The translations under genes and the position numbers were made by a program. From NCBI GenBank assembly GCA_001899205.1, contig MKVL01000035.1, positions 62,001-126,000 on the forward strand: a stretch of DNA of 64,000 nt. Direction: 5' to 3'. This stretch comes from Mesorhizobium sp. 65-26 (GTDB lineage: Bacteria > Pseudomonadota > Alphaproteobacteria > Rhizobiales > Rhizobiaceae). The notes under the pieces are model-generated. The model did no database searches, was not told the DNA's origin, and saw only the letters and a list, made by a program, of their open reading frames with translations. Positions 7,592 through 16,818 of the stretch are shown piece by piece. The stretch's first letter is position 1. Each line of letters begins with the position of its first letter.

Positions 7592-9271
7592 ATGGCCGAA
7601 GTGAAGACCGACATCGAGATCGCGCGCGCCGCCAAGAAAAAGCAGATCCAGGAGATCGGCGCCAAGATCGGCATCCCGACCGAGCATCTCTTGCCCTACG
7701 GCCATGACAAGGCGAAGGTTTCGGCCGACTTCATCAAGTCGGTGAAGGGCAACAAGGACGGCAGGCTGATCCTCGTCACCGCCATCAACCCGACCCCGGC
7801 CGGCGAAGGCAAGACCACCACCACGGTTGGCCTCGGCGACGGCCTCAACCGCATCGGCAAGAAGGCCATCGTCTGCATCCGCGAGGCTTCGCTCGGCCCG
7901 AACTTCGGCGTCAAGGGCGGCGCGGCCGGCGGCGGCTACGCGCAGGTCGTGCCTATGGAAGACATGAACCTCCACTTCACCGGCGACTTCCACGCCATCA
8001 CCACGGCCCACAACCTGCTTTCGGCGCTGATCGACAACCACATCTACTGGGGCAACGACCTCGGCATCGACACCCGCCGCGTGGTGTGGCGCCGCGTCAT
8101 GGACATGAACGACCGCGCGCTGCGCGAGATCATCTGCTCGCTGGGCGGCGTCGCCAACGGCTTCCCGCGCGAGGCCGGCTTCGACATCACCGTGGCATCG
8201 GAAGTGATGGCGATCCTGTGCCTGGCCACCGACTTGAAGGACCTCGAGAAGCGCCTCGGCGACATCATCGTCGCCTACCGCCGCGACAAGAGCCCGGTCT
8301 ATGCCCGCGACCTCAAGGCCGACGGCGCCATGGCGGTGCTGCTCAAGGACGCCATGCAGCCCAACCTGGTGCAGACGCTGGAGAACAACCCGGCCTTCGT
8401 GCATGGCGGCCCGTTCGCCAACATCGCGCATGGCTGCAACTCGGTGGTCGCCACCACCACCGCGCTCAAGCTCGCCGACTACGTCGTCACCGAAGCCGGC
8501 TTCGGCGCCGACCTCGGCGCCGAGAAGTTCTTCGACATCAAGTGCCGCAAGGCGGGCTTGAAGCCGGCGGCGGCCGTCATCGTCGCCACCGTGCGCGCCA
8601 TGAAGATGAATGGCGGTGTCAAGAAGGAAGACCTCGGCAAGGAGAACATCGAGGCGGTCAAGAAGGGCTGCGCCAATCTCGGCCGCCACATCGAGAACAT
8701 CCGCCAGTTCGGCGTGCCGGCCGTGGTTGCGATCAACCACTTCTATTCGGACACCGACGCGGAAATCCAGGCGATGAAGGAGTATGTCGCCTCGATGGGC
8801 GAAGAAGCAATCCTGTGCAAGCACTGGGCCAACGGCTCGGCCGGCATCGAGGATCTCGCCCACAAGGTGGTGGCGCTGGCCGAATCCGGCGCCTCGCAGT
8901 TCGCCCCGCTCTATCCCGACGCCATGCCGCTGTTCGAAAAGGTCAACACCATCGTCCAGCGCATCTATCGCGGCTCGGAGGCGATCGCCGACAAGTCGGT
9001 GCGTGACCAGCTCAAGGCCTGGGAAGAAGCCGGCTACGGCAATTTGCCGGTCTGCATGGCCAAGACCCAGTACTCCTTCTCGACCGACCCGAACCTGCGC
9101 GGCGCGCCGACCGGCCACACCGTGCCGGTGCGCGAAGTGCGCCTCTCGGCCGGCGCCGGCTTCGTCGTCATCATCTGCGGCGAGGTGATGACCATGCCCG
9201 GCCTGCCCAAGGCGCCGTCCTCGGAGAAGATCTTCCTCAACGAGGCCGGCCAGATCGAAGGCCTGTTCTGA
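7592..9271 (+). CDS. fhs: Formate--tetrahydrofolate ligase
   Basis: Catalyses the ATP-dependent ligation of formate to tetrahydrofolate, giving 10-formyl-THF for the cytoplasmic one-carbon pool. The 559-residue length is typical of the family. The nucleotide-binding P-loop [11 protein letters not shown] is at about residues 66-76, followed by the conserved [16 protein letters not shown] and the [17 protein letters not shown] segment. The ATG at 7592 follows AGAGGA at a good distance; in-frame upstream codons lack support. It stands alone with an intrinsic terminator directly behind. Nothing is unusual in the catalytic regions. Confidence 0.97.
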   Translation: MAEVKTDIEIARAAKKKQIQEIGAKIGIPTEHLLPYGHDKAKVSADFIKSVKGNKDGRLILVTAINPTPAGEGKTTTTVGLGDGLNRIGKKAIVCIREASLGPNFGVKGGAAGGGYAQVVPMEDMNLHFTGDFHAITTAHNLLSALIDNHIYWGNDLGIDTRRVVWRRVMDMNDRALREIICSLGGVANGFPREAGFDITVASEVMAILCLATDLKDLEKRLGDIIVAYRRDKSPVYARDLKADGAMAVLLKDAMQPNLVQTLENNPAFVHGGPFANIAHGCNSVVATTTALKLADYVVTEAGFGADLGAEKFFDIKCRKAGLKPAAAVIVATVRAMKMNGGVKKEDLGKENIEAVKKGCANLGRHIENIRQFGVPAVVAINHFYSDTDAEIQAMKEYVASMGEEAILCKHWANGSAGIEDLAHKVVALAESGASQFAPLYPDAMPLFEKVNTIVQRIYRGSEAIADKSVRDQLKAWEEAGYGNLPVCMAKTQYSFSTDPNLRGAPTGHTVPVREVRLSAGAGFVVIICGEVMTMPGLPKAPSSEKIFLNEAGQIEGLF

Positions 9272-9292
9272 GCGCTTGCTCCTCAGACATGG

Positions 9293-9320
9293 AAAAGGGC
9301 GCCGCGAAGGCGCCCTTTTT
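9293..9320 (+). terminator. Intrinsic terminator after fhs
   Basis: An 11-bp stem, AAAAGGGCGCC, with loop GCGAA and its exact complement, ending in a T-run (9316-9320). It lies between convergent genes, and the A-run on the left makes it potentially bidirectional, serving the hydrolase gene on the other strand too. Confidence 0.9.
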
Positions 9321-9349
9321 GTTTGCAAGCGGAAGACCTGTCGCCTGCC

Positions 9350-9991
9350 CTAGGCCGCAGCGCGCGCCAGCGCCCTCTGGTTCGATGCATGGATCGTATC
9401 GCGCTCCGGCAGGGCGCCCGTTCTCAGGCAGTCGATCCATTCGGCGGTGCCAAGCACCGCCGCGAAGCGCGACTGCAGGATGATCGTCACCACCCGGTGG
9501 ATCTCCTCGGCGGACGCGAAGCCCGCGCTGTTGGCGTAGGGCACCGACCCGGTGGCGTCCGACAGGAACTCGACGGCAAATCCCATATGGACGGCGTGGA
9601 TGATCGTCGACAGGTCGCAATTGTGCGTCATGTAGCCGACCACCACGATCGTATCGACGTCGTTGGCGCGCAGCCATGCCTCGAGGTCGGTACCGGTGAA
9701 GGCGGAAGGTAGAACCTTCTCGACATAATGGTCGCGCTTGCGCCTGGCGATCTCCGGATGAAGCTCTCCGCCATGGCTGCCCTTGGCGAAGATGGGCGAG
9801 GTCTCCGGCGCCATCTGCTTGACCACGACGATCTTGATGCCGGCCTCCGCCGCCGCGTCCATGGCCCGCGCCACATTGACGACGCTGTCCCGAAACGGGG
9901 GATACTGGATGGCGAGATTGCCGCCGTCATAGTCGTTCTGGACGTCGACGATGACAAGCGCGCGGCGGGGCTGTGTTGCTGATGCCGACAT
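9350..9991 (-). CDS. Isochorismatase-family cysteine hydrolase
   Basis: A 213-residue alpha/beta hydrolase of the isochorismatase/nicotinamidase superfamily. The expected catalytic triad is visible: Asp16 in VDVQND, Lys92 in the VEKVLPSAF segment, and Cys125 in GYMTHNCDLS. The substrate cannot be told from sequence; amides such as nicotinamide-like or ureido compounds are typical. It is transcribed divergently from a GlxA-type regulator, with a 127-base shared region that carries a strong inverted repeat. That arrangement suggests the regulator controls this enzyme. Confidence 0.9.
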   Translation of the reverse strand: MSASATQPRRALVIVDVQNDYDGGNLAIQYPPFRDSVVNVARAMDAAAEAGIKIVVVKQMAPETSPIFAKGSHGGELHPEIARRKRDHYVEKVLPSAFTGTDLEAWLRANDVDTIVVVGYMTHNCDLSTIIHAVHMGFAVEFLSDATGSVPYANSAGFASAEEIHRVVTIILQSRFAAVLGTAEWIDCLRTGALPERDTIHASNQRALARAAA

Positions 9992-10050
9992 GGCGGCTTC
10001 CTTTCGTTTGCGTTGAACCGGATTGACGCTAGGACCATCGTCTGTCGGCA

Positions 10051-10095
10051 GAAAGTGACCCGATTGACATAGATCGAAAGAATTGGGACACTTTC
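10051..10095. promoter_or_regulatory. Inverted-repeat operator candidate between hydrolase and GlxA-type regulator
   Basis: Two 15-base arms, GAAAGTGACCCGATT (10051-10065) and AATTGGGACACTTTC (10081-10095), match 13 of 15 as an inverted repeat with a 15-base spacer. They lie in the divergent intergenic region, 23 bases upstream of the regulator ATG and 59 bases upstream of the hydrolase ATG. AraC-family regulators often bind such long, widely spaced half-sites. The assignment to this regulator is inference. Confidence 0.6.
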
Positions 10096-10118
10096 ACATC
10101 AGCCGAGCGAGAAGTGTC

Positions 10119-11117
10119 ATGCGCGAACCGATTGTTGCCGCCGTCGCCTTCGACGGCATCAGCCCCTTCCATCTTTCCGTGCCGTGCCTGGTGTTTGGCG
10201 CCGACCGCACGCAGCTCGGCCTGCCGCGTTTCGATTTCCGCGTCTGCGCGATGGAGGAAGGTCCGATCCACACCGACGCCGGCCTCGCCATCCTCGTCCC
10301 GCATGACCTCTCCGCGCTGGATGATGCCGACATCGTCATCATTCCGAGCTGGAAGGATCTGGAGGCTCCACTACCGCAAACGTTCGCGCAGGCGCTGACG
10401 CGCGCGCATCGGCGCGGCGCCCTGATCGTCGGCCTGTGCCTCGGCACCTTCGCCATCGCCGCCGTCGGCCTGCTTGCCGGCAGGAAGGCAACGACCCACT
10501 GGGCCTATACGGACCAGTTGCGGACGCTCCATCCGGACATCGCCGTCGACGCCGACGTGCTCTATGTCGACGAGGGCGACATCGTCACTTCGGCAGGTGT
10601 CGCCGCGGGGCTCGATTGCTGCCTGCACATCGTGCGGGCGCGCTACGGCGCCGAGGCGGCGCTTCGGCTCGCCCGGCATGTCGTGCTCTCACCACACCGC
10701 CAGGGCGGACAGGCCCAGTTCATCGAACGCCCCGTCGCGCCGACGGCGACAACAGACCGTTTCACGCGGGCGCTCGACCAGGTGCGGGCGACGCTGGGCG
10801 AGGCCCACGGCCTCGACGAGGTCGCCGCGGCCGCCGGCCTCACCCGCCGCACCTTCACGCGACGCTTCCACAAGACGATCGGCACGAGCTTCGGCGACTG
10901 GCTGGCTGAACAGCGCGTTGCGCTTGCCCAGAGGCTCCTGGAAACGACCGACAAATCGATGGACGCCGTGGCCTTCGACGCCGGTTTCGGCAGCGCCACG
11001 TCGCTGCGCCAGCATTTCGCGGCGCGGCTCAGGACCTCGCCGGTGCAATATCGGCGTGAATTCTCGAGGCAGGACCGGGCGGAGAACCCGCGCGGGACCA
11101 TCGCCGCGAGCGCTTGA
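10119..11117 (+). CDS. GlxA-type transcriptional regulator (DJ-1/PfpI + AraC HTH)
   Basis: A 332-residue regulator with an N-terminal DJ-1/PfpI-like domain (about residues 1-190; Cys in the GLCLGTFAIAAVG nucleophile-elbow region near residue 107) and a C-terminal AraC-type double helix-turn-helix (about residues 215-315; LTRRTFTRRFHKTIG, then AFDAGFGSATSLRQHF). The ATG at 10119 is preferred over an upstream in-frame GTG at 10083, which lies in the inverted repeat. It is divergent from the isochorismatase-like gene and is probably its regulator. Confidence 0.9.
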   Translation: MREPIVAAVAFDGISPFHLSVPCLVFGADRTQLGLPRFDFRVCAMEEGPIHTDAGLAILVPHDLSALDDADIVIIPSWKDLEAPLPQTFAQALTRAHRRGALIVGLCLGTFAIAAVGLLAGRKATTHWAYTDQLRTLHPDIAVDADVLYVDEGDIVTSAGVAAGLDCCLHIVRARYGAEAALRLARHVVLSPHRQGGQAQFIERPVAPTATTDRFTRALDQVRATLGEAHGLDEVAAAAGLTRRTFTRRFHKTIGTSFGDWLAEQRVALAQRLLETTDKSMDAVAFDAGFGSATSLRQHFAARLRTSPVQYRREFSRQDRAENPRGTIAASA

Positions 11118-11187
11118 GCCGCCGCGCTCCCGACGCCTTGGCCCTTGTGGGCGTCGCGATATCGCGGCGCCCTTTGGATGATCGCAG

Positions 11188-11748
11188 TCAGGCGACGTCC
11201 TGCGGCGCTGGCGCCCGTTTGCGGCCGCTGATCATGGCGCGGACAAGATTCTCACCATGGCGCATGCTGGCCAGAAGGACTCCGGCGATATGGAGCCCGA
11301 CAAGGACCAGGATGCCGTTGCCGAGGATCTTGTGCGTATCCTCGACCCAGGCCACGCCCCAGAAACTGTCCGTGGTCTGCATCCAACCTGTCAGCGCAAT
11401 TCCCGCCACGCAGGCCAGCAAGGCTATCACCATGAGGCCGCCCGCTGGATTGTGCCCGAGATAGCGCCTCTCACGGCCCTCCCGCATGTCGCTGAGATAC
11501 CCGGCGACGGTCCTCGGACCGCGCACGAACTGGCTGAAGCGCGCATAGCCCGACCCCGCCAGCCCGACGAGCAGCCGCGATGCGATCAGGACGGCCGCGC
11601 TGTAGCCAGCCAGCTCATGCAACTGCTTGATCTGTCCCGAGGAAAGCCAGGCTACCGCCACGCACAGCACCAGCGACCAGTGGAAGAGGCGGATGTAGCG
11701 GCTCCAGACCTTGACCGAAGCCGCCTCTGCCGAAACGGTGGCATCCAT
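11188..11748 (-). CDS. Cytochrome b561-type membrane protein
   Basis: A 186-residue integral membrane protein with about four hydrophobic spans and histidines at haem-ligand positions (RLFHWSLV, KQLHELAGY, EDTHKIL and VGLHIAGV), as in the bacterial cytochrome b561/Ni-hydrogenase cytochrome b family. It probably moves electrons between the quinone pool and a periplasmic partner. The start at 11748 is five bases after the stop of the PepSY-like gene, so the two are one operon. Together they face a divergent two-component system, which likely regulates them. Confidence 0.88.
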   Translation of the reverse strand: MDATVSAEAASVKVWSRYIRLFHWSLVLCVAVAWLSSGQIKQLHELAGYSAAVLIASRLLVGLAGSGYARFSQFVRGPRTVAGYLSDMREGRERRYLGHNPAGGLMVIALLACVAGIALTGWMQTTDSFWGVAWVEDTHKILGNGILVLVGLHIAGVLLASMRHGENLVRAMISGRKRAPAPQDVA

Positions 11749-11753
11749 GACGC

Positions 11754-12020
11754 TCAGCCGTCGTCCGAATCGGCGCCGACCGACTCCAGCGTCTTGGGAT
11801 TGAACACGCCTTCCAGGCGCTTGCCGTTGGCGTCGACCGCCTTGGCCTCGTAGCAGCCGTTCTCGGTCTTGATGCTGCGCACCTTCCAGCCCTCGCCCTC
11901 GAGCTTCTTCTGCAGCGCCTCGCGCGGCTGCCACTGGTCGGTCGGCACGTCGCATTTATTGCCCGCCAGGGCCGGAGCGGCCGCGGCAAGAAGCAAGGCA
12001 CCGGCGATGATCGTCTTCAT
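11754..12020 (-). CDS. Secreted PepSY-like small protein
   Basis: An 88-residue product with a clear Sec signal peptide (MKTIIAGALLLAAAAPALAG) and a short domain resembling PepSY (GWKVRSIKTENGCYEAKAVD, then GVFNPKTLE). Two cysteines remain in the mature part. The start at 12020 is chosen because it gives the signal peptide; longer readings add unlikely Arg-rich sequence. PepSY proteins encoded with cytochrome b561 are common periplasmic partners in Proteobacteria. The precise role (redox partner, metal or haem handling) is not known here. Confidence 0.85.
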   Translation of the reverse strand: MKTIIAGALLLAAAAPALAGNKCDVPTDQWQPREALQKKLEGEGWKVRSIKTENGCYEAKAVDANGKRLEGVFNPKTLESVGADSDDG

Positions 12021-12291
12021 GTGGTTTTTCTCCATCGGCTGATTCCGATGCGGGCAGGCTGGCGTTGAAACCTGACACTGACCTGAACGGCCACGCCGGG
12101 CACGTGGCGCCATGATCGGCGGCACCCACCAGCATTCAGGCCACTGTCAGCTTCGCGCCCTACGGCATCGCGCGCCATGCGCGCAAAAACGCCGTGGCAT
12201 TTTGCTGCCGTGCATGCTCCCTTCCCCCGGAGCGATGCGGCGTGGTTGAAAGATCACGGCGTCTGCCGACTGCCCGTCCCATGGAGATGAA

Positions 12292-12951
12292 ATGCGGGTA
12301 CTGCTGATCGAGGACGACGATGTGTTGGGCGAGGCGGTGCGCGATCATATCGCCGCCGATGGCCATGCCGTCGACTGGAGCACAACCCTGGTCGACGCCC
12401 GCGATCACCTCGACGTTGTGCCGTACGACCTGATCCTGCTCGACCTCCATCTGCCGGACGGCAAGGGGTTGGAATTGCTGAGGACACTGCGACGGCAAGG
12501 CTCCGAGACGCCCGTCGTCATCCTGACGGCGCGCGACCAGCTTTCCGACCGCATCGAGGGGCTGAACTCGGGCGCCGACGACTATCTGGTGAAACCGTTC
12601 GATCTTGGCGAGCTTTCGGCACGCCTCGCCGCCGTGGCGCGCCGCTACGCCGGCAGGCCAAACCCGCTCGTCCGCCTGGGACCGGTCGAGATCGACCAGG
12701 CGCGCCGTCACGTCCGGGTCGACGGCGTGGAGACGGCGCTGACCGCGCGCGAGTGGGCCGTCCTGGAGCAGTTCCTGCGCCGGCCGGACGCCACGATCGG
12801 CAAGGATCAGATCGAGGACGCGCTCTATGCCTTCGGCGCCGAGATCGAGAGCAACACCGTCGAAGTCTATGTGAGCCGCCTGCGCCGCAAGATCGGGCGT
12901 GAGGCCATCACCACCGTGAGGGGGCTGGGTTACCGCCTGACGCCGCGATGA
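12292..12951 (+). CDS. OmpR/PhoB-family response regulator
   Basis: A 219-residue two-domain regulator. The receiver has acidic residues at 8-10, the phospho-acceptor Asp51 in LILLDLHLPD, Thr79 and Lys101 (LVKPFD). The C-terminal winged helix includes the EIESNTVEVYVSRLRRKIG recognition region. Its stop overlaps the ATG of the sensor kinase (ATGA at 12948), so the two are translationally coupled. The pair is divergent from the PepSY/cytochrome b561 operon, its probable target. Confidence 0.95.
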   Translation: MRVLLIEDDDVLGEAVRDHIAADGHAVDWSTTLVDARDHLDVVPYDLILLDLHLPDGKGLELLRTLRRQGSETPVVILTARDQLSDRIEGLNSGADDYLVKPFDLGELSARLAAVARRYAGRPNPLVRLGPVEIDQARRHVRVDGVETALTAREWAVLEQFLRRPDATIGKDQIEDALYAFGAEIESNTVEVYVSRLRRKIGREAITTVRGLGYRLTPR

Positions 12952-14279
12952 GGCTCTTCCGCAGCCTCGCCGGCCGGCTCGTCGCCTCGCTGATCCTGGT
13001 CACGGTGGCATTCGGCATCGCCGCGGCGACATGGGGAAGCATGACGCTTCGCCGCGAGATCAACGAGGCCATGGACAGTTCGATGCGGGAGGCCGCGCGA
13101 CGGCTTTTGCCGGTCGTCGTCGACGATCTGTTTGGTCGGGACCCGCTCCAGACACCACGGCGGCTGGCGGAATCGGTGACGGACGACGAAGGCGCGCAAC
13201 TGATCTTCCAGGTGCGCAATGCCGATGGCCACGTGCTGATCCATTCCTACGACGCGCCACCGGAGCCGCTCACCCCGAGATTGACGCCAGGCTTCTCGGA
13301 CGAGGCCGGATGGCGCATCTACACCGAGGCCGCGGTCAGCGGCACGATCGTCGTCCAGGTCGCCGAACGGGAAACCCAGCGCGGCAAGGAGACACTGGAG
13401 GCCGCCACCGGTTTCCTGATACCGATGGTCGTGCTTACCCCGCTCAGCGCGCTCGTCGCCTGGCTTGTGCTGGTGCGCTTCCTGCGGCCGGTGACGACAT
13501 TGCGTGGGGAAATCAGCGCCCGCCATGGCGACAACCTGGCGCCGATCCGCACCGAGGACCTGCCCTCCGAACTGGCGGCAATCGCGAAATCCGTCAACAG
13601 TCTGATGCGACGCCTGCGCATGGCCCTCGATGCCGAGAAGGAATTCACCGCGAACGCCGCGCATGAATTGCGCACGCCTCTGGCGGGCGCCCTGGCGCAG
13701 ACGGAACGTCTCATCGCCGAAACCCGCGACGAGGCCGCGCAAGCACGCGCCATCCGCGTCAAGACGGCACTGTCCAACCTGGCCAACCTGTCGGAAAAGC
13801 TCCTGCAGCTCGCGCGCGCCGACGCCGGCATGGCGACCGGCGGCCCGACCGATCCCAGCGCCGTGGCGAAGCTCGTGGTCGCGGACTTCGAGCAGCATGA
13901 GGAAAATCGCGGCCGTCTTCGCCTGGAGCTTCCGGCGCGAGGCACGGTGAAGGCCGCCATCGACACGGACGCGCTGGCCATCGTGCTTCGCAACCTGGTC
14001 GAGAACGCGCTGCGGCATGGCGCCGAGGGCGGCAAGGTGACTGTGCGCGTCGGCGCCGACTCCACATTGAGCGTCAGCAATGACGGACCTGCCGTCCCGG
14101 CCCCGAACGACCTCTTCAATCGCTTCGAACGCGGCGCGACACGGTCAGGCGGATCGGGGCTCGGCCTCGCCATCGTCGCCAGGATCCTGCAGCAAGTCGA
14201 CGCGACGCTGACGCTCAACTCGCCAGCGACCGGACGCACGGACGGCTTCGAGGCGCTGGTGCGTTTCGCGGCAAGCTGA
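12948..14279 (+). CDS. Sensor histidine kinase
   Basis: A 443-residue membrane kinase. The first transmembrane segment is at about residues 9-29 and the second at about residues 155-180, enclosing a sensor domain of about 125 residues. A HAMP-like linker follows, then the H-box AAHELRTPLAG (phospho-acceptor His near residue 239), the N-box (NLVENALRH) and the G-box (GGSGLGLAIV). It partners the response regulator with which it overlaps by four bases. It ends two bases before the convergent acetyltransferase gene. Confidence 0.95.
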   Translation: MRLFRSLAGRLVASLILVTVAFGIAAATWGSMTLRREINEAMDSSMREAARRLLPVVVDDLFGRDPLQTPRRLAESVTDDEGAQLIFQVRNADGHVLIHSYDAPPEPLTPRLTPGFSDEAGWRIYTEAAVSGTIVVQVAERETQRGKETLEAATGFLIPMVVLTPLSALVAWLVLVRFLRPVTTLRGEISARHGDNLAPIRTEDLPSELAAIAKSVNSLMRRLRMALDAEKEFTANAAHELRTPLAGALAQTERLIAETRDEAAQARAIRVKTALSNLANLSEKLLQLARADAGMATGGPTDPSAVAKLVVADFEQHEENRGRLRLELPARGTVKAAIDTDALAIVLRNLVENALRHGAEGGKVTVRVGADSTLSVSNDGPAVPAPNDLFNRFERGATRSGGSGLGLAIVARILQQVDATLTLNSPATGRTDGFEALVRFAAS

Positions 14280-14281
14280 GC

Positions 14282-14839
14282 TTACCGCCCCGCGACCGGC
14301 CGCGCCGGATTGCCGACCACGGTCGTGTTGGCCGGCACATCCTTTGTCACCACGGCCCCCGCCCCGACGATCGCACCGTCGCCGATCCGCACGCCGCCCA
14401 GGATCACGGCCGCGCCGCCGATCCAGGCATTGTCGCCGATCGTGACCGGCTTCGCGATCTCCAGCCCGGCGGCGCGGCCAGCGGCCTCCTTGTGATGCTG
14501 CGCGCAGTAGATCTGAACGTTGGGGCCAAGCAGGGTTCTCCTACCGATGCGCACCGGCGCCGTGTCGAGGATGGTGCAGCCGACGTTGAGGAAGACGTTT
14601 TCGCCCAGGAACAGATTGAACCCGTAGGCACAGTGGAACGGCGCCTCGATGCGGCTTCCAGCTCCGGCGCCGCCGAGCAGCTTCCGCAGCCCCGGCGCGA
14701 TGTCGCCGCGCTCTCCTGGCGGTGTCGAATTGTGTTCGAACACGGCATCGCGGGCAGCGACGCGCAATGCCTCAAGCTCCGGGTCGATGCAGGTGTACCA
14801 CTCGCCCGCAGCCATCTTCACGCGTTCGCTTGTCGCCAT
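14282..14839 (-). CDS. Maltose/galactoside O-acetyltransferase family protein
   Basis: A 185-residue left-handed beta-helix (hexapeptide repeat) acetyltransferase of the Maa/LacA/NodL group. Evidence: the N-terminal MAAGEWYTCIDPEL cap typical of this group, the sequence YGFNLFLGENVFLNVGCTILD, the catalytic His region (CAQHHKEAAGR), and the isoleucine-rich hexapeptides near the C-terminus (IGDNAWIGGAAVILGGV). It transfers acetyl from acetyl-CoA to a sugar hydroxyl. The actual acceptor is not evident. Transcribed alone, convergent with the sensor kinase. Confidence 0.93.
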   Translation of the reverse strand: MATSERVKMAAGEWYTCIDPELEALRVAARDAVFEHNSTPPGERGDIAPGLRKLLGGAGAGSRIEAPFHCAYGFNLFLGENVFLNVGCTILDTAPVRIGRRTLLGPNVQIYCAQHHKEAAGRAAGLEIAKPVTIGDNAWIGGAAVILGGVRIGDGAIVGAGAVVTKDVPANTTVVGNPARPVAGR

Positions 14840-14968
14840 ATCCGCCTCCGGAGCCGGTTTCTGCCAAAGCACAATCGGAGGCTTGCGGAAAGTCCGGTGG
14901 CCAATTCGCCGGTCTGTGCTAGCCTGTCGCCCGAAACCATGCGTGTTCCTGATCTGCGGGGGTCGATC

Positions 14969-15430
14969 ATGCTTTACCTTCTTGCATTGCTCATCGGCGT
15001 CGTCACCGGCCTGCGTGTCGGGACGGCGCTTGCCGTTACCGCCTGGGGCGCGTGGCTGGGCTGGCTGCCGGTCGGCGGCACCTGGGCGAGCTTCATGGGC
15101 CACTGGATAGCCGTCGGCATCCTTACGATCGTGGCGGTGGTCGAGCTCATCACCGACCAGCTACCGTCGACGCCCAGCCGCAAGGTGCCGCAGCAATTCG
15201 GCGCGCGCATCGTCGTCGGCGCCTTCTGCGGCGCCGTTCTCGGCGCCACCGCCGGCAACACGACCGGCGGCCTGATCGCCGGAGCGATCGGCGCGGTGAT
15301 CGGCACGCTGGGTGGCGCGGAGGCCCGCGCCAGGCTGGCGGCCGCCTTCGGCAAGGACCCGCCCGCCGCCTTCATCGAGGACGCCGTGGCGATCATCGGC
15401 GGCCTGCTCATCGTCGCGGCGGTCGCGTGA
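14969..15430 (+). CDS. DUF4126 family small membrane protein
   Basis: A 153-residue hydrophobic protein with about four membrane segments, Gly/Ala-rich helices (GAVLGATAGNTTGGLIAGAIGAVIG) and the family-like segment ELITDQLPSTPSRK. The function of the family is unknown. The ATG at 14969 follows a GGGGG stretch by about seven bases. Its stop overlaps the GTG start of the following oxidoreductase (GTGA at 15427), which indicates translational coupling. Confidence 0.8.
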   Translation: MLYLLALLIGVVTGLRVGTALAVTAWGAWLGWLPVGGTWASFMGHWIAVGILTIVAVVELITDQLPSTPSRKVPQQFGARIVVGAFCGAVLGATAGNTTGGLIAGAIGAVIGTLGGAEARARLAAAFGKDPPAAFIEDAVAIIGGLLIVAAVA

Positions 15431-16803
15431 CGGCCAGGGCCTTCGACGCCATCGTCATCGGCGCCGGACAGGCCGGGCCACCGCTTGTCGGCCGGCTCGA
15501 GGCCGCCGGCATGAAGGTCGCGTTGATCGAGCGCAAATTCATCGGCGGCACCTGCGTCAACACCGGCTGCATGCCGACCAAGACCATGGTGGCGAGCGCC
15601 TATGCCACGCATCTCGCCCGCCGCGCGGCCGACTATGGCGTGACGCTCTCCGGCCCCGTCGGGGTGGATTACGCACGCATCAAGGCGCGCAAGGACAAGG
15701 TAACGAACGACGCCCGTGGCAATCTTGAAAAGTGGATCGCCGGCATGGCGGGCTGCACCCTCTATCGCGGCCACGCACGCTTCGAATCGCCCACCACGGT
15801 GCGCGTCGGCGATGCGCTGCTGACGGCCGGAAGGATCTTCCTCAACACCGGCGGCCGCGCTTCCGTGCCGGACCTGCCCGGCGTCAACGACATCGAGTAC
15901 CTAACCAATTCCTCGATGATGGATCTCGACGTGCTGCCACGTCACCTCGTCGTGGTCGGCGGCAGCTACATCGCGCTCGAATTCGCGCAAATGTTCCGCC
16001 GCTTCGGCTCGGAGGTGACGGTGATCGAGAAGGCGCCGCGGCTGACCGGGCGCGAGGACGAGGACACCTCGGCCGCCATCCTGTCGATCCTCGAGAACGA
16101 AGGCATATCGGTCCATCTTGGCGCCGACGACATCGGCTTTGCCAGGCAGGGCAAGGACGTCGCCGTCACCTTTAGCACCGGCAAGCCGCCCGCCGTCGGC
16201 TCGCATGTGCTGCTGGCGCTCGGGCGCGTGCCCAACACCGACGATCTCGGCCTCGACAAGGCCGGCGTCGCGGTCGACAAGCGCGGTTTCGTCGTGGTCG
16301 ACGACCAGTTGCGCACCAGCGTGCCCGGCATCTGGGCCATGGGCGACTGCAACGGCAAGGGCGCCTTCACCCACACCTCCTACAACGACTATGAGATCGT
16401 CGCCGCCAACCTGCTCGACAGCGATCCGCGCCGGGTCAGCGACCGCATCGAGGCTTATGCGCTCTATATCGACCCGCCGCTTGGCCGCTGCGGCATGACC
16501 GAGGCGGCGGTGCGCAGATCCGGCCGCCGCGCTCTGGTGGGCCAACGGCCGATGACCCGCGTCGGCCGCGCCGTCGAGAAAGGCGAGACGCAAGGCTTTA
16601 TGAAGATACTGGTCGACGCGGACACCAGGGAAATCCTCGGCTGCTCGGTGCTTGGCCCAGGCGGCGACGAGGCGGTCCATTGCGTGCTCGACCTGATGTA
16701 CGCCAAGGCTCCGGTGGACACGCTGGCGCGCGCCGTCCACATCCATCCGAACGTCTCGGAGCTGCTGCCCACCATCGCCCAGGAACTGAAGCCGCTGGCC
16801 TAG
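15427..16803 (+). CDS. FAD-dependent pyridine nucleotide-disulfide oxidoreductase (mercuric-reductase-like)
   Basis: A 458-residue flavoprotein of the class I disulfide reductase family. It has an N-terminal FAD motif (VIGAGQAGPP), the redox-active disulfide GGTCVNTGCMPTK, a second dinucleotide fold (VVGGSYIALEF), the FAD-binding segment IWAMGDCNGKGAF and a C-terminal dimerisation domain (VHIHPNVSELLPTI). Substrate unknown; no MerA-type N-terminal metal domain or C-terminal Cys pair is present, so mercury reduction is unlikely. It starts with GTG inside the upstream stop codon. Confidence 0.92.
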   Translation: MTARAFDAIVIGAGQAGPPLVGRLEAAGMKVALIERKFIGGTCVNTGCMPTKTMVASAYATHLARRAADYGVTLSGPVGVDYARIKARKDKVTNDARGNLEKWIAGMAGCTLYRGHARFESPTTVRVGDALLTAGRIFLNTGGRASVPDLPGVNDIEYLTNSSMMDLDVLPRHLVVVGGSYIALEFAQMFRRFGSEVTVIEKAPRLTGREDEDTSAAILSILENEGISVHLGADDIGFARQGKDVAVTFSTGKPPAVGSHVLLALGRVPNTDDLGLDKAGVAVDKRGFVVVDDQLRTSVPGIWAMGDCNGKGAFTHTSYNDYEIVAANLLDSDPRRVSDRIEAYALYIDPPLGRCGMTEAAVRRSGRRALVGQRPMTRVGRAVEKGETQGFMKILVDADTREILGCSVLGPGGDEAVHCVLDLMYAKAPVDTLARAVHIHPNVSELLPTIAQELKPLA

Positions 16804-16818
16804 ACGATGCCCCCGGCG

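Noticed and set aside
7559-9328. 589-codon minus-strand frame opposite fhs
   Set aside because: It mirrors fhs codon structure; the plus strand encodes a complete, well-conserved enzyme.
15427-16803. Mercuric reductase (merA)
   Set aside because: The active-site disulfide is present but the N-terminal metal domain and C-terminal Cys pair are not, and no mer genes are nearby.
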